A DNA stretch of 64,000 nucleotides from Blattabacterium sp. (Nauphoeta cinerea) (GTDB taxonomy: Bacteria; Bacteroidota; Bacteroidia; Flavobacteriales; Blattabacteriaceae). Each line of letters opens with the position of its first letter. The first letter of the stretch is position 1. Both the position numbers and the translations under genes were made by a program. Below the pieces are notes generated by a model. The model worked only from the letters and a program-made list of their open reading frames with translations, ran no database searches and was not told where the DNA came from. This document shows positions 9,289 to 18,709 of the stretch, one piece after another. The stretch is taken from contig NC_022550.1 of assembly GCF_000471965.1 (NCBI RefSeq), forward strand, positions 372,001-436,000, given 5' to 3'.

Positions 9289-10761
9289 TTACTTATCGTA
9301 AGTTTTTAACAAATATTTAGCAATTTTCATATCATTAAAAGAATAACGTACTCCTTTGATTTCTTGAAAAGTTTCATGTCCTTTTCCCGCTATTAGAATA
9401 ATATCTTTTTTTTTGGCAATTTGAATTGCAGTTTGAATAGCTTCTTCTCGTTTCATAAAAGTTAAAATATATTTTTTTTTTAGATATGATTTAAAATTTT
9501 TCATATCATTGAATATTTTATTTATATCCTCATCTCTAGGATTATCGGATGTAAAAATAGGAATATCACATGTTTCATAAACAATTTTTCCCATCAAAGA
9601 ACGTTTTTTTCTATCTCTATTTCCCCCACAACCTATGACACAAATTAATTTTTCATCATCTTTTTTTATGCTTTTAAGAGTATTTAAAACAGATTTTAAT
9701 CCATCTGGATTATGAGCATAATCTATAATAATACGAAGACCTGAATGAGATACCAATCGCTCAAAACGTCCATTTATAGGGCTAACATGTTTTATACTTT
9801 TAATAATGTCATTTTTGTTTTTTCCTAATAAAATAGCTGTAGCATAGCCAGCCAATAAATTATATATATTAAACCTTCCTATCAAATGACTAAATATTTG
9901 ATGACCATCAATGAGTAATTGATTTCCATCAATATTTTCTTTCAAAATTTTGATTTTAAAATCTGATTTTTTTTTTATTCCATAAAAATAAATTTTAGCT
10001 AAAGTTTTTTTTATAATTTGATGTGAATTTTCATCATCCGAGTTTACCAATGCAAAAGCTTTTTTAGATAAATTATTAAAAAAAAGTCTTTTAATAGACA
10101 AATAATGACGAAAAGATTTGTGATAATCTAAGTGATCATGTGTAATATTAGTAAAAACTCCCCCTTTAAATAATAATCCTGCAATTCTTTTTTGATCTAT
10201 TCCATGTGAACTGACTTCCATAAAAGCGTATTTACACCCTTTTTGTATTGAAATATTTAAATATTTATTAATATCAATAATATTCGGTGTTGTATGTGTC
10301 GTAGGATACTTTTTGGATAATATTTTTATACACATAGTAGAAATAAGAATATTTTTTTCTCCCATTTTAGAAAATAATTGATGAAGTATTGTAGCTACGG
10401 AAGTTTTTCCATTTGTTCCAGTAATTCCTATCAATTTTATTTTTTTTGTAGGATGATCATAAAAATTAGATGATATAATCCCTAAAGCCTCCACAGAATC
10501 TGGAACAAGTACATAAGTAACATGTTTATGAATAGAAAAAAATTTATTTTCACAAATAATAGTATTAGCACCTTTTTGTATAGCATCCATAATAAATTTG
10601 TGTCCATCTGTTTTTTTTCCTTTTCTGGCTACAAAAATCATGTTAGGTTGTACGATTTTGGAATCGACAGAAATTCCTTCTATAAATTTAGAAGTATTTT
10701 TGATTCCTATTATTTTTAACACATGTACTTTTTCCAAAACATTTTTTAACAGTTTTTTCAT
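9289..10761 (-). CDS. murE: UDP-MurNAc-tripeptide ligase (meso-DAP adding)
   Basis: MurE adds the third stem-peptide residue. The 490-residue protein has the ATP P-loop GITGTNGKTS (about 112-121), the THDHLDYH motif and, in the C-terminal domain, DNPRDE, the motif that selects meso-diaminopimelate rather than lysine. This agrees with dapF in the same window. GKGHE near the C-terminus is also conserved. It overlaps the end of ftsI by 4 bases. Confidence 0.96.
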   Translation of the reverse strand: MKKLLKNVLEKVHVLKIIGIKNTSKFIEGISVDSKIVQPNMIFVARKGKKTDGHKFIMDAIQKGANTIICENKFFSIHKHVTYVLVPDSVEALGIISSNFYDHPTKKIKLIGITGTNGKTSVATILHQLFSKMGEKNILISTMCIKILSKKYPTTHTTPNIIDINKYLNISIQKGCKYAFMEVSSHGIDQKRIAGLLFKGGVFTNITHDHLDYHKSFRHYLSIKRLFFNNLSKKAFALVNSDDENSHQIIKKTLAKIYFYGIKKKSDFKIKILKENIDGNQLLIDGHQIFSHLIGRFNIYNLLAGYATAILLGKNKNDIIKSIKHVSPINGRFERLVSHSGLRIIIDYAHNPDGLKSVLNTLKSIKKDDEKLICVIGCGGNRDRKKRSLMGKIVYETCDIPIFTSDNPRDEDINKIFNDMKNFKSYLKKKYILTFMKREEAIQTAIQIAKKKDIILIAGKGHETFQEIKGVRYSFNDMKIAKYLLKTYDK

Positions 10762-12730
10762 TCTTCTAATTTCAAAAATATAATCTGATTTTTTTTTAAT
10801 TTTTTTCCTGGTTGAACAGACTGATAGATTACTTTTCCTATTCCTTCATATTGGATATGAAAACCCCTATTCTCTAATAGAGGGATAATTTCTTTTCCAG
10901 GAATAGATACTACATTAGGCATTATCCATTTATCAATAACAAAATCTTTTGATTCTATAATTTGATTTAGTAAATTTTTCTGATTCTTTTTCTTTTTTAA
11001 AAACATTTTTCTTCCTATTATTGGATAAATAGATTTAGCAATTTTATCGAATACAGGAACGGCGACCTCAATTCCATAGTATCCTTTTTCCGGTTTTGAA
11101 ATCACTACAATACAAGAATATTTTGGATTTTTTGCAGGAAAATATCCTACAAAAGAACTATTGTAAGATAAAGGTTCCCCTTTTATCCAATAATTTAACT
11201 GTGTTGTTCCTGTTTTTCCAGCATAAGGATATTCTGGATCATAATATTTTTTGGCTGTTCCATTTTTTACAACTCCTTCCAACATATTCTGGACTTGAAT
11301 TAAAGAATATTTTTTAGCTATAGAAGGATTCATAATAATAGGTTTGGTATATTTTTTTATGCTTTTTCCATGATATTTTATTTCTCGAATAAATAAAGGT
11401 TTCACCATTTTTCCTTGGTTCGCGATAGCATTGTAAAAAGTAAGTATTTGTAAAGGAGTTAATTTTATATTATATCCAAAAGTCATCCATGGCAAGGTAA
11501 TACTACTCCAATTTTTACTTCCAGGTTTTGGAATAAAAGGCATACTTTCTCCCGGAATATCAATTCCTATCTTTCTGTCCAATTTCCATTTCTGTAAATG
11601 TTTTATGAATTTTTCCGGATTTTCTTTATAATTTTCGTAAATAATTTTTGCTATACCTACATTTGAAGATAGTTCTAAAATTTGTTTTGGATTCATTTCA
11701 ACGTATCCATTATAATGACTATCGCGTATTTTTTTTCCCTTTAATTTCATGATTCCACCTTTGGTGTTTACAATCATATCTACATCTATTTTTTTATCTT
11801 CTAAAGCTGCAAGAATCGACATCGTTTTGAAAGTAGATCCAGGTTCGGTTCCTTCCCACACTGCAAAATTTCTTAAATCTTCATAAGTATTTTTTTTTGT
11901 TTTTTCTAGATTGATCATAGCAGGAATTTCTCCACTTTTTACATCCATTAAAATTACACATCCATGATGTGCTTGAGAAACAGATAATTCTTGAAGTAAT
12001 GTATGGTAGGCTATGTCTTGTAAATATATATCTATAGTGGAATAAACGTCTTTTCCATCTTCTGGATTAATATCGTTTTCTGATTTCAATGGTTTCCATA
12101 TTTTAGAACTAATACGTTGTTCTAATCTTTTTCCATCTTTTCCTTTTAAATATTTGCTAAAAGCCCCTTCTAATCCTGCTTTTCCTCTATGATCATCATA
12201 TCCTAATGTTCTTTTTCCAATATTTTCCAATGTATGAATTCTACATATTTTTTTTCTACAATAAAACCACCTCGTATTTGGCCTTTATTGAAAATAGGAA
12301 AATTTCGTAATATTTTAAAATGTGGATAATCTAAATTTTTTGCTAATAAGAAATATCTGTTTCCCTTTTTTTTTTCGTATTGAAATTTTTTATAGAAAAA
12401 AAATTTTGGTTTTTTGAATAAAGATTCCAAAGAATTACATAAAGAATAAACATTTTCTTGAAATAATTTTTCAGATATAGATCTAAAATCAATGTGAATA
12501 TCATATCTTATGACAGACATTGCTAAAATACTACTATCTGCTGCATAAATATTTCCACGTTTAGCCTTAATCAAATTGGTTCTAATTGTTTTTTCTATAA
12601 CATATTTTTTGTATCCTTCTGAGTAATTTTGGATATAAAATAAATTGAAAATAATTAATGCTGCAATAAATATAAATAGGAAACCAATCAAATAAGATTT
12701 ATATAATAAAATATATCTCTTTTGTTTCAT
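10758..12730 (-). CDS. ftsI: Septal transpeptidase FtsI (PBP3), frame interrupted at an A8 tract
   Basis: FtsI cross-links septal peptidoglycan. The N-terminal part (12730-12203) has one membrane anchor (about residues 9-30) and the start of the dimerisation domain (RGNIYAADSSILA). The C-terminal part (to 10758) has the transpeptidase motifs GSTFK (active-site Ser), SSN and KTGTT, and ends in a PASTA-like domain. The two parts lie in different frames. The break is at A8 (plus-strand T8, 12248-12255); one added A makes the product continue from GGFIVEKK into RIHTLENIGKRT, the expected junction. The downstream frame would otherwise have to start at a TTG (12230) and would lack a membrane anchor. 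Its position between ftsL and murE is canonical. Confidence 0.91.
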
Positions 12731-12739
12731 TATTTATCA

Positions 12740-13074
12740 TTATTTATTTTCTTGTGTCTGATTTTCTATCACTAATTCATATGGAGGAGATTCTAAATAT
12801 TTTAATCCATTAACTAATTTTTTTTTATAAAAGAGGCCAATTGCATTTTCATACATTTACTATGTATATCTGCATATTCAGATTTCAATTCTTTTATTTC
12901 TTCACTAATTTTAGTTATTTTTCTAATTTTACGATCCATCATATGTGAACTAGTAATACTAATTAAAGATAAGATTGTAATAAAAACAATAAAATTCCAA
13001 CTACGATAAGCATCTTCTTTTACTAAAAATTTTCCTTTTAGGATATATTGTATATTCTTTTTCATGAAGAACAT
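12740..13074 (-). CDS. ftsL: FtsL-like divisome protein, frame interrupted at an A9 tract
   Basis: A small bitopic protein: a basic N-terminus, one transmembrane helix (about residues 26-45) and a coiled-coil-like periplasmic segment (KISEEIKELKSEYADIHSK). This architecture and the rsmH-ftsL-ftsI position identify FtsL; sequence conservation in this family is low. The frame as read stops at 12814 after 86 residues. At A9 (plus-strand T9, 12818-12826) one more A would continue it for 26 codons to a TAA at 12742-12740, adding LVNGLKYLESPPYEL and a polar tail, which resembles the usual FtsL C-terminus of Bacteroidota. The restored end lies 9 bases before the ftsI ATG. Confidence 0.8.
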
Positions 13075-13079
13075 TATTT

Positions 13080-13976
13080 TTAAATCTTCTCTGCAATTCT
13101 TAATCTAGCGCTTCTAGATCGTGGATTTTTTCTAATTTCTTGATAACTCGGTTTAATTACTTTTTTATGAATCATTCTAAATGGAAGGGGGGTTAAATTT
13201 ATTTTATTTATTATAATTCCCTTTTTAAAAAAATATTTAATGATTCTATCTTCTATTGAATGATATGAAATCACAGCTATTCTTCCCTCTGGGAAAAGAA
13301 TTTTAGAAGATTCTAGTAAAAAATTTTTTAAAATATTTATTTCATTATTAACCTCTATTCGTATAGACTGAAAAAGTCTAGAAAAAAATCTTTTTCTTTT
13401 TTTAAAAGATCCTTTTATAAAAAAAATATGAATTAAATCCAAAGTAGTCGTAATATTTTTTTTCAAACGTTTTTTTAATATTTTATTTACAATTTTTTTT
13501 GCATTTTTAAATTCTCCATATTCAGAAAATATATGAAATAACTTTTCTTTTGAGCATTCATTTAAAACATTTTGAGCAGAATAAAAAGATTCTTGATTCA
13601 TTCTCATATCTAAAATACAATTGAATCGATTAGAAAAACCTCTTATAGGATTGTCTATTTGATAAGATGAAATACCTAAATCCACTAATATTCCTGATAT
13701 TTTATTTATATGATTTTGATTCAAAATATCACGTATATGAATAAAATTATTGTGAAATAGATGAAAACGTTTATCTTTAATCCAATTTTTTTTTATGGAT
13801 TCCTTGTCCTGATCCAAAGCTATCAAAGTGGCTTTTTTATTTAACTTTTTGAGAAGTTCATAAGAATGTCCTCCTCCTCCAAATGTGGCATCGACATAAA
13901 TACCATTTTGATCTGTAATTAAATTTTCTATACTTTCTTTGATCAAAACTGGTTTATGATGATATTTAAAATTCAT
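13080..13976 (-). CDS. rsmH: 16S rRNA m4C1402 methyltransferase RsmH (MraW)
   Basis: RsmH N4-methylates C1402 in the 16S rRNA P-site region using S-adenosylmethionine. The 298-residue protein has the SAM-binding motif DATFGGGGHS near residue 29, the LDQDKES loop, and the conserved C-terminal block (AVISYHSIEDR, then RSRSARLR). It heads the dcw cluster. Many bacteria have mraZ directly upstream; here the next gene is the divergent tgt, so mraZ is absent. The start is an ATG, 103 bases from the divergent tgt start. Confidence 0.96.
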   Translation of the reverse strand: MNFKYHHKPVLIKESIENLITDQNGIYVDATFGGGGHSYELLKKLNKKATLIALDQDKESIKKNWIKDKRFHLFHNNFIHIRDILNQNHINKISGILVDLGISSYQIDNPIRGFSNRFNCILDMRMNQESFYSAQNVLNECSKEKLFHIFSEYGEFKNAKKIVNKILKKRLKKNITTTLDLIHIFFIKGSFKKRKRFFSRLFQSIRIEVNNEINILKNFLLESSKILFPEGRIAVISYHSIEDRIIKYFFKKGIIINKINLTPLPFRMIHKKVIKPSYQEIRKNPRSRSARLRIAEKI

Positions 13977-14029
13977 TTTTATACATGGTATCGGTGTATG
14001 GAGGCGAAATTATGCTTTATAACTAAACA

Positions 14030-14053
14030 ATATATGTTGCATTGTGCATATAT
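14030..14053. promoter_or_regulatory. Inverted repeat in the rsmH/tgt divergent region
   Basis: Arms ATATATG (14030-14036) and CATATAT (14047-14053) flank a core containing TTGCATTGTGCA (14037-14048). The same 12-mer occurs in the rsmA/serS divergent region at 61122-61133. The element lies between two divergent start codons and could be an operator or a shared promoter element; no regulator is known. Confidence 0.3.
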
Positions 14054-14079
14054 CATTTAAATTTTAAAATTTTTTTTAA

Positions 14080-15204
14080 ATGAAATTTAATTTAATTAAA
14101 ACAGATATCTCTTCTAAAGCAAGAATAGGAATTTTAGAAACAGATCATGGGAAAATAGAAACGCCTATTTTTATGCCAGTCGCTTCAAAAGGTTATGTAA
14201 AATCTGTTCCTACACATGAACTTTATAAAATCTGTAAAATCATTTTGGGAAATACTTATCATCTACATTTACATCCCGGTATTGAAGTATTACATAAAGC
14301 CGGAGGAATTCATTCTTTTTTGAATTGGAATCAATCTATCTTGACAGATAGTGGAGGATTTCAGATTTTTTCTATGAAAAAATTAAATAAAATTACTGAA
14401 GATGGGGTTCTATTTAAATCTATTATAAATGGATCTTTTCATTTTTTTTCTCCTGAGAAATCTATGAAAATTCAGCGTTTTATAGGTGGAGACATTATTA
14501 TGGCTTTTGATGATTGCCCTTCTTTTCCCTGTAGTCATGCAGAAGCTAAAAAATCCGTAACCAAAACACATCGTTGGTTAAAAAAATGTTATTCTTATTT
14601 AAAAAATAATCCAGAAATATATGATTATAAACAAGGTTTTTTTCCTATTGTACAAGGAAGTATTTACAGCGATCTAAGAAAATATTCTGCAGAAGAGATA
14701 TCGTTGTTAGAAACGGAAGGATATGGTATAGGTGGATTAAGTTTAGGAGAAGAAAAAGAGCAAACACATAATATGACTGATTTATTAACAGATATTTTGC
14801 CTAAGGAAAAACCCAGATATTTAATGGGAGTTGGAAATCCTGTAGATATTTTAGAAGGAATTGCTCTTGGCGTAGATATGTTTGATTGTGTTTTACCTAC
14901 AAGAAATGGGCGTCATGGAATGCTATTTACATGGAAAGGAATTATGAATATCAAAAATAAAAAATGGGAAAAAGATTATTCTTGTTTAGATGAATTTGGA
15001 AATTCTTATGTAGATCAATTGTATAGTAAATCTTATTTGAGACATCTTTTTTTATCTAAAGATAGTTTAGCGAAAGAAATAGCTTCAATTCATAATCTTT
15101 CTTTTTACTTTCATCTTATTCAGGAAGCAAAAATTCATATAATGAACAACGAATTTTTTTCTTGGAAAAAATCGATAATTCCTTTTTTACAAAAACGCTT
15201 ATAG
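14080..15204 (+). CDS. tgt: tRNA-guanine transglycosylase
   Basis: Tgt exchanges G34 of GUN-anticodon tRNAs for a 7-deazaguanine base, the entry to queuosine. The 374-residue TIM-barrel protein shows the DSGGFQIFS substrate-pocket motif (about 87-95), the MAFDDCPS segment and the catalytic-Asp region MFDCVLPTRNGRHG. The usual C-terminal zinc cluster (CxCxxC and a distal His) is not evident; the aligned stretch reads SCLDEFGNSYVDQLYSKSYLRHLF with a single Cys. queE later in the window supplies an earlier enzyme of the same modification pathway. It is followed after one base by an LptF/G-type permease. Confidence 0.95.
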   Translation: MKFNLIKTDISSKARIGILETDHGKIETPIFMPVASKGYVKSVPTHELYKICKIILGNTYHLHLHPGIEVLHKAGGIHSFLNWNQSILTDSGGFQIFSMKKLNKITEDGVLFKSIINGSFHFFSPEKSMKIQRFIGGDIIMAFDDCPSFPCSHAEAKKSVTKTHRWLKKCYSYLKNNPEIYDYKQGFFPIVQGSIYSDLRKYSAEEISLLETEGYGIGGLSLGEEKEQTHNMTDLLTDILPKEKPRYLMGVGNPVDILEGIALGVDMFDCVLPTRNGRHGMLFTWKGIMNIKNKKWEKDYSCLDEFGNSYVDQLYSKSYLRHLFLSKDSLAKEIASIHNLSFYFHLIQEAKIHIMNNEFFSWKKSIIPFLQKRL

Positions 15205-15205
15205 T

Positions 15206-16288
15206 ATGAAAATAATTGATCGTTATATTATTCGTAATTTTATCGTGACTTTCATATTTATTACTATTTCAATACAATTTGTATCCATTATTATAGACGT
15301 TTCTCAACGGATGCATCGTTTAGAAAATAATCAAGGATCAATTAAAGAGGCTTTAATATCTTATTATCCTTTTTGGTCTATATGGTTAATGAATACTTTT
15401 TCTCCTATTTCCGTTTTTCTGTCTGTTATTTTTTTTACATCTAAATTAACTCATAATTCAGAAATTACAGCTATTTTATCAAGTGGAATTAGTTTTATGA
15501 GATTGACAATTCCTTACTTGCTATCAGCTATTGTAATAGGAATCGTCTCTTTAATAATAAATTATTATTTTTTACCTATAGCTAACAAAAAAAAAATAAA
15601 TTTCATTATCAATACCTATAGTCCCAGATACAAAAATAAATATGAAAAAAACCAAACGATAGTACTCAAATTTCAAAAAATGATATATTTTTATCAAAAA
15701 TTTTTCAAAAAAAAAAATATAGGAAAAGAATGTGTATATCAAAAATTTAATGGAAAAAAATTAATATACATTCTAAAATGTAAAAATATTTTTTGGGATA
15801 AAAAACATAAAATATATGTTCTATTTAATTACATAGAAACCATAATTAAAAAAAATCACGATTTTTTGATTATAGGAGATTATAAAATTAAAAAATTTCC
15901 TTTAACCCCAGAACAATTTTTACCAGAGGAGTATATAGCAGAGACTATGAATATTGATGAATTAAAAAAATTCATCAATATAGAAAAAAATAGAAGAAAT
16001 ATAAATATACATTTAAATGAATATTACCAAAGAACAAGTTTACCCTTTTCTACTTTAATATTCACTATTTTGGGGTTATCCATATCTACAAAAAGAAAAA
16101 AAGGAGAAGTTGCTTATAACATGATTATAGGAATGGCATTAGCTTTTTTTTATATTTTTTTTATAGAACTTACAAAAGTATATTCTAACAAAGATTATAT
16201 TCCTTCTTGTTTTGCAATTTGGCTTCCCAATATTATTTATGGAACAATTACGTTGTTATTTTATTGGAATAGAAGTATAAAAAATTAA
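15206..16288 (+). CDS. LptF/LptG-family lipopolysaccharide export permease
   Basis: A 360-residue inner-membrane protein with N-terminal helices (about 12-33 and 60-77), a third near 100-120, a central soluble domain rich in Lys and Ile, and three C-terminal helices. This is the topology of YjgP/YjgQ (LptF/LptG) permeases, which with LptB move lipopolysaccharide out of the inner membrane. The N-terminus (MKIIDRYIIRNFIVTF) matches the family start. I cannot decide between LptF and LptG. It lies one base after tgt and abuts the convergent protease gene with no spacer. Confidence 0.85.
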   Translation: MKIIDRYIIRNFIVTFIFITISIQFVSIIIDVSQRMHRLENNQGSIKEALISYYPFWSIWLMNTFSPISVFLSVIFFTSKLTHNSEITAILSSGISFMRLTIPYLLSAIVIGIVSLIINYYFLPIANKKKINFIINTYSPRYKNKYEKNQTIVLKFQKMIYFYQKFFKKKNIGKECVYQKFNGKKLIYILKCKNIFWDKKHKIYVLFNYIETIIKKNHDFLIIGDYKIKKFPLTPEQFLPEEYIAETMNIDELKKFINIEKNRRNINIHLNEYYQRTSLPFSTLIFTILGLSISTKRKKGEVAYNMIIGMALAFFYIFFIELTKVYSNKDYIPSCFAIWLPNIIYGTITLLFYWNRSIKN

Positions 16289-17791
16289 TTAATTCATTTC
16301 AAATCCTACTATATATACTTGTCCATTTGGTTTAATAGATTTTATGGTCACATCTCCTGAGTATTTTTTCAAAACTCTATCAACATCATTAGGTTTTTTC
16401 ATTTTTTCTCCATTAATAGATAAGATGATATCCCCTTCTTCTAAACCTATAGAACTTAACCGACCTGTTATTATCTCTTTAATTAGAATCCCATAATCAA
16501 TTCCAAAATCTTTTTTAGATTCTTGACTAAGCGGCTCAAATATTGCACCTAATAATTCAGATGGAGTAATTTCTTTCTTGGTTCTTATTTTAGTTTTTCC
16601 TTGTAAATCTTTCAAAATCACATTGAAAGTTTTTTTATGTCTATTTCGTATAATATTTACTTTTACTTTATCTCCTGGATATTTTGTACCCACAATAAAT
16701 GATAAATCGGCGACATTTTGTATAGGTTTCCCATCTATACTTTTTATGATGTCTCCTTTTTTAAGTCCGGCATCTGCCGCTCCACTTTTCTCAAACACTT
16801 CTCCTATTAAAAAACCCTGTTGCGATTTTATATTTTGATGTGTTTCTTTATTATAAGCTTTTAAATATTCTGTTTTAGAAAAATCCATGCCTCTCACTCC
16901 TAAATATGCACGTTGCACTGTCCCATATTTTTTGATATCTTGAATAACTTTGGCAACCAAGTTAGAAGGAGCTGCAAAACTATATCCTATGAAATTTCCT
17001 GAAGCGGAAGAAATAGCTGTATTAATTCCAATTAATTCCCCATTAGTATTGATTAAAGCCCCTCCGCTATTTCCAGGATTTACAGCTGCATCTGTTTGAA
17101 AAAAAGATTCAATGGCTGATTGAGTTTCTCCTCTTAATATCCCTAAACTCCTATTTTTTGCACTTATGATACCTGCTGTTACAGTAGAGTTTAAATCAAA
17201 AGGATTTCCTATTGCTAAAACCCATTCTCCCACTTGCACTTTATTAGAATCCGAAAAATAAATGAAAGGTAGATTTTTTTCATTGATTTTTAATAAAGCA
17301 ATATCAGTACTAGGATCTGTTCCTATTAATTTTGCTTTATAAGTTCTTTGGTCACTAAGAGATATTTCTATTTTTTCTGCATCTTTTATGACATGATTGT
17401 TAGTGACTATATATCCATCAGGTGATATAATTACTCCAGATCCGTGAAGTCCAGGGGTATCATTTCTTTGAGGTTTTCTTCCTCTATCTCTATTATTTTC
17501 CCAATCATCAGGAAATCCAAAAAAGAAATCAAATGGATCAAATTGATTATTATATTTTCTTGAATAATTTTTTACATTGACTACTGCATGTATCGTTTTC
17601 GACACGACTCTTGTAAAATCAGGAAAACCTGCGGAGCTAACCAATGATGAAGAAGTTAGCCTTGTCTTTGCTGAAGATGATGTGTATGGAAACGGGAAAG
17701 GTTCTTCTTTAACGTATTGTTTATATGCTGCAATAGTCATTACTGAACTCATAATACTGCTCAATACAATATAAAAAACTATTTTCTTCAT
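16289..17791 (-). CDS. degQ: DegP/HtrA-family periplasmic serine protease
   Basis: A 500-residue HtrA protease for quality control of periplasmic and outer-membrane proteins. It has an N-terminal hydrophobic signal or anchor (about 4-22), a trypsin-like domain with all triad residues visible (His in VTNNHVIKDAE, Asp in DPSTDIALLKI, Ser in NPGNSGGAL), then two PDZ domains (GAADAGLKKGDII and SSIGLEEGDIILSI). It appears complete. The choice among degP, degQ and degS names is not resolvable; two PDZ domains favour DegP/DegQ. Its start is divergent from dapF, 49 bases away. Confidence 0.93.
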   Translation of the reverse strand: MKKIVFYIVLSSIMSSVMTIAAYKQYVKEEPFPFPYTSSSAKTRLTSSSLVSSAGFPDFTRVVSKTIHAVVNVKNYSRKYNNQFDPFDFFFGFPDDWENNRDRGRKPQRNDTPGLHGSGVIISPDGYIVTNNHVIKDAEKIEISLSDQRTYKAKLIGTDPSTDIALLKINEKNLPFIYFSDSNKVQVGEWVLAIGNPFDLNSTVTAGIISAKNRSLGILRGETQSAIESFFQTDAAVNPGNSGGALINTNGELIGINTAISSASGNFIGYSFAAPSNLVAKVIQDIKKYGTVQRAYLGVRGMDFSKTEYLKAYNKETHQNIKSQQGFLIGEVFEKSGAADAGLKKGDIIKSIDGKPIQNVADLSFIVGTKYPGDKVKVNIIRNRHKKTFNVILKDLQGKTKIRTKKEITPSELLGAIFEPLSQESKKDFGIDYGILIKEIITGRLSSIGLEEGDIILSINGEKMKKPNDVDRVLKKYSGDVTIKSIKPNGQVYIVGFEMN

Positions 17792-17867
17792 TTAATTTTT
17801 ATTAATAAAATAAACAAATATATAGAAATTTATAAAAGTTATGAAAATAATATTAACTTCGTTATAT

Positions 17868-18698
17868 ATGAAATTAGATTTTTATAAATATCAAGGAACA
17901 GGAAATGATTTTATCCTTTTAGATTCTAGAAAAAAAAAAGTAGAAAATTCTTTTTTGTTTAAAAAATTGTGTGATAGACATTTTGGAATTGGGGCCGATG
18001 GAATTATTTTAATTCAAAATGATGATAAATATAAAAGTGATTTTTATATGAAATATTGTAACTCCGATGGAAAAGAAAGTACAATGTGTGGAAATGGAGG
18101 AAGATGCGCTGTTTCTTTTGCTAAAAAATTAGGAATTACCAAAAAAAATAAAATTCATTTTCGAGCTATAGATGGATATCATAATGGATTTATAATAGAT
18201 AATTTAGTTTCTATAAATATGATGAATATAGACAGAAATACAATAAAAATTCATTCGAAATATGTTTTTTTGAATACAGGATCTCCACATCATATTTTAT
18301 TTTTAGAAGAAGAAAATATAAAAGAAAAAAATGTATATGAAGAAGGAAAAAATATTAGATTTCAAAATCCTTATTTTGAAAAAGGAGTAAATGTGAATTT
18401 CGTAAAAATACTTGAAAATGATACTCTACAAGTACGTACTTATGAAAGAGGAGTAGAAAACGAAACTTTATCCTGTGGAACAGGAGTTGTAGCATCTGTT
18501 ATAGCTGCATGTGAAACAAATAAAATAAAAAATAATGTTAAAGATATTAAAGATATTTTGGTTCAAACTCTTGGGGGAAAATTATGGGTTTCGTTAACAA
18601 AAACAAAAAAGGAATACAAAAATGTTTCTTTAACTGGAAATGTTCAATTAATATTTGAAGGATCTATTTTTATAGATAAAGATTGGTTAAATTTATAA
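17868..18698 (+). CDS. dapF: Diaminopimelate epimerase
   Basis: DapF converts LL-DAP to meso-DAP for peptidoglycan and lysine synthesis, matching the DAP-type MurE encoded here. Both catalytic cysteines are visible, in STMCGNGGRC and TLSCGTGVVAS, and the N-terminus KYQGTGNDFI is typical. I prefer the ATG at 17868, which starts MKLDFYKYQG; an in-frame ATG at 17841 would add nine unconserved residues. The stop lies 11 bases before the best start of the following M42 peptidase. Confidence 0.95.
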   Translation: MKLDFYKYQGTGNDFILLDSRKKKVENSFLFKKLCDRHFGIGADGIILIQNDDKYKSDFYMKYCNSDGKESTMCGNGGRCAVSFAKKLGITKKNKIHFRAIDGYHNGFIIDNLVSINMMNIDRNTIKIHSKYVFLNTGSPHHILFLEEENIKEKNVYEEGKNIRFQNPYFEKGVNVNFVKILENDTLQVRTYERGVENETLSCGTGVVASVIAACETNKIKNNVKDIKDILVQTLGGKLWVSLTKTKKEYKNVSLTGNVQLIFEGSIFIDKDWLNL

Positions 18699-18709
18699 TA
18701 AAAAAAAGA

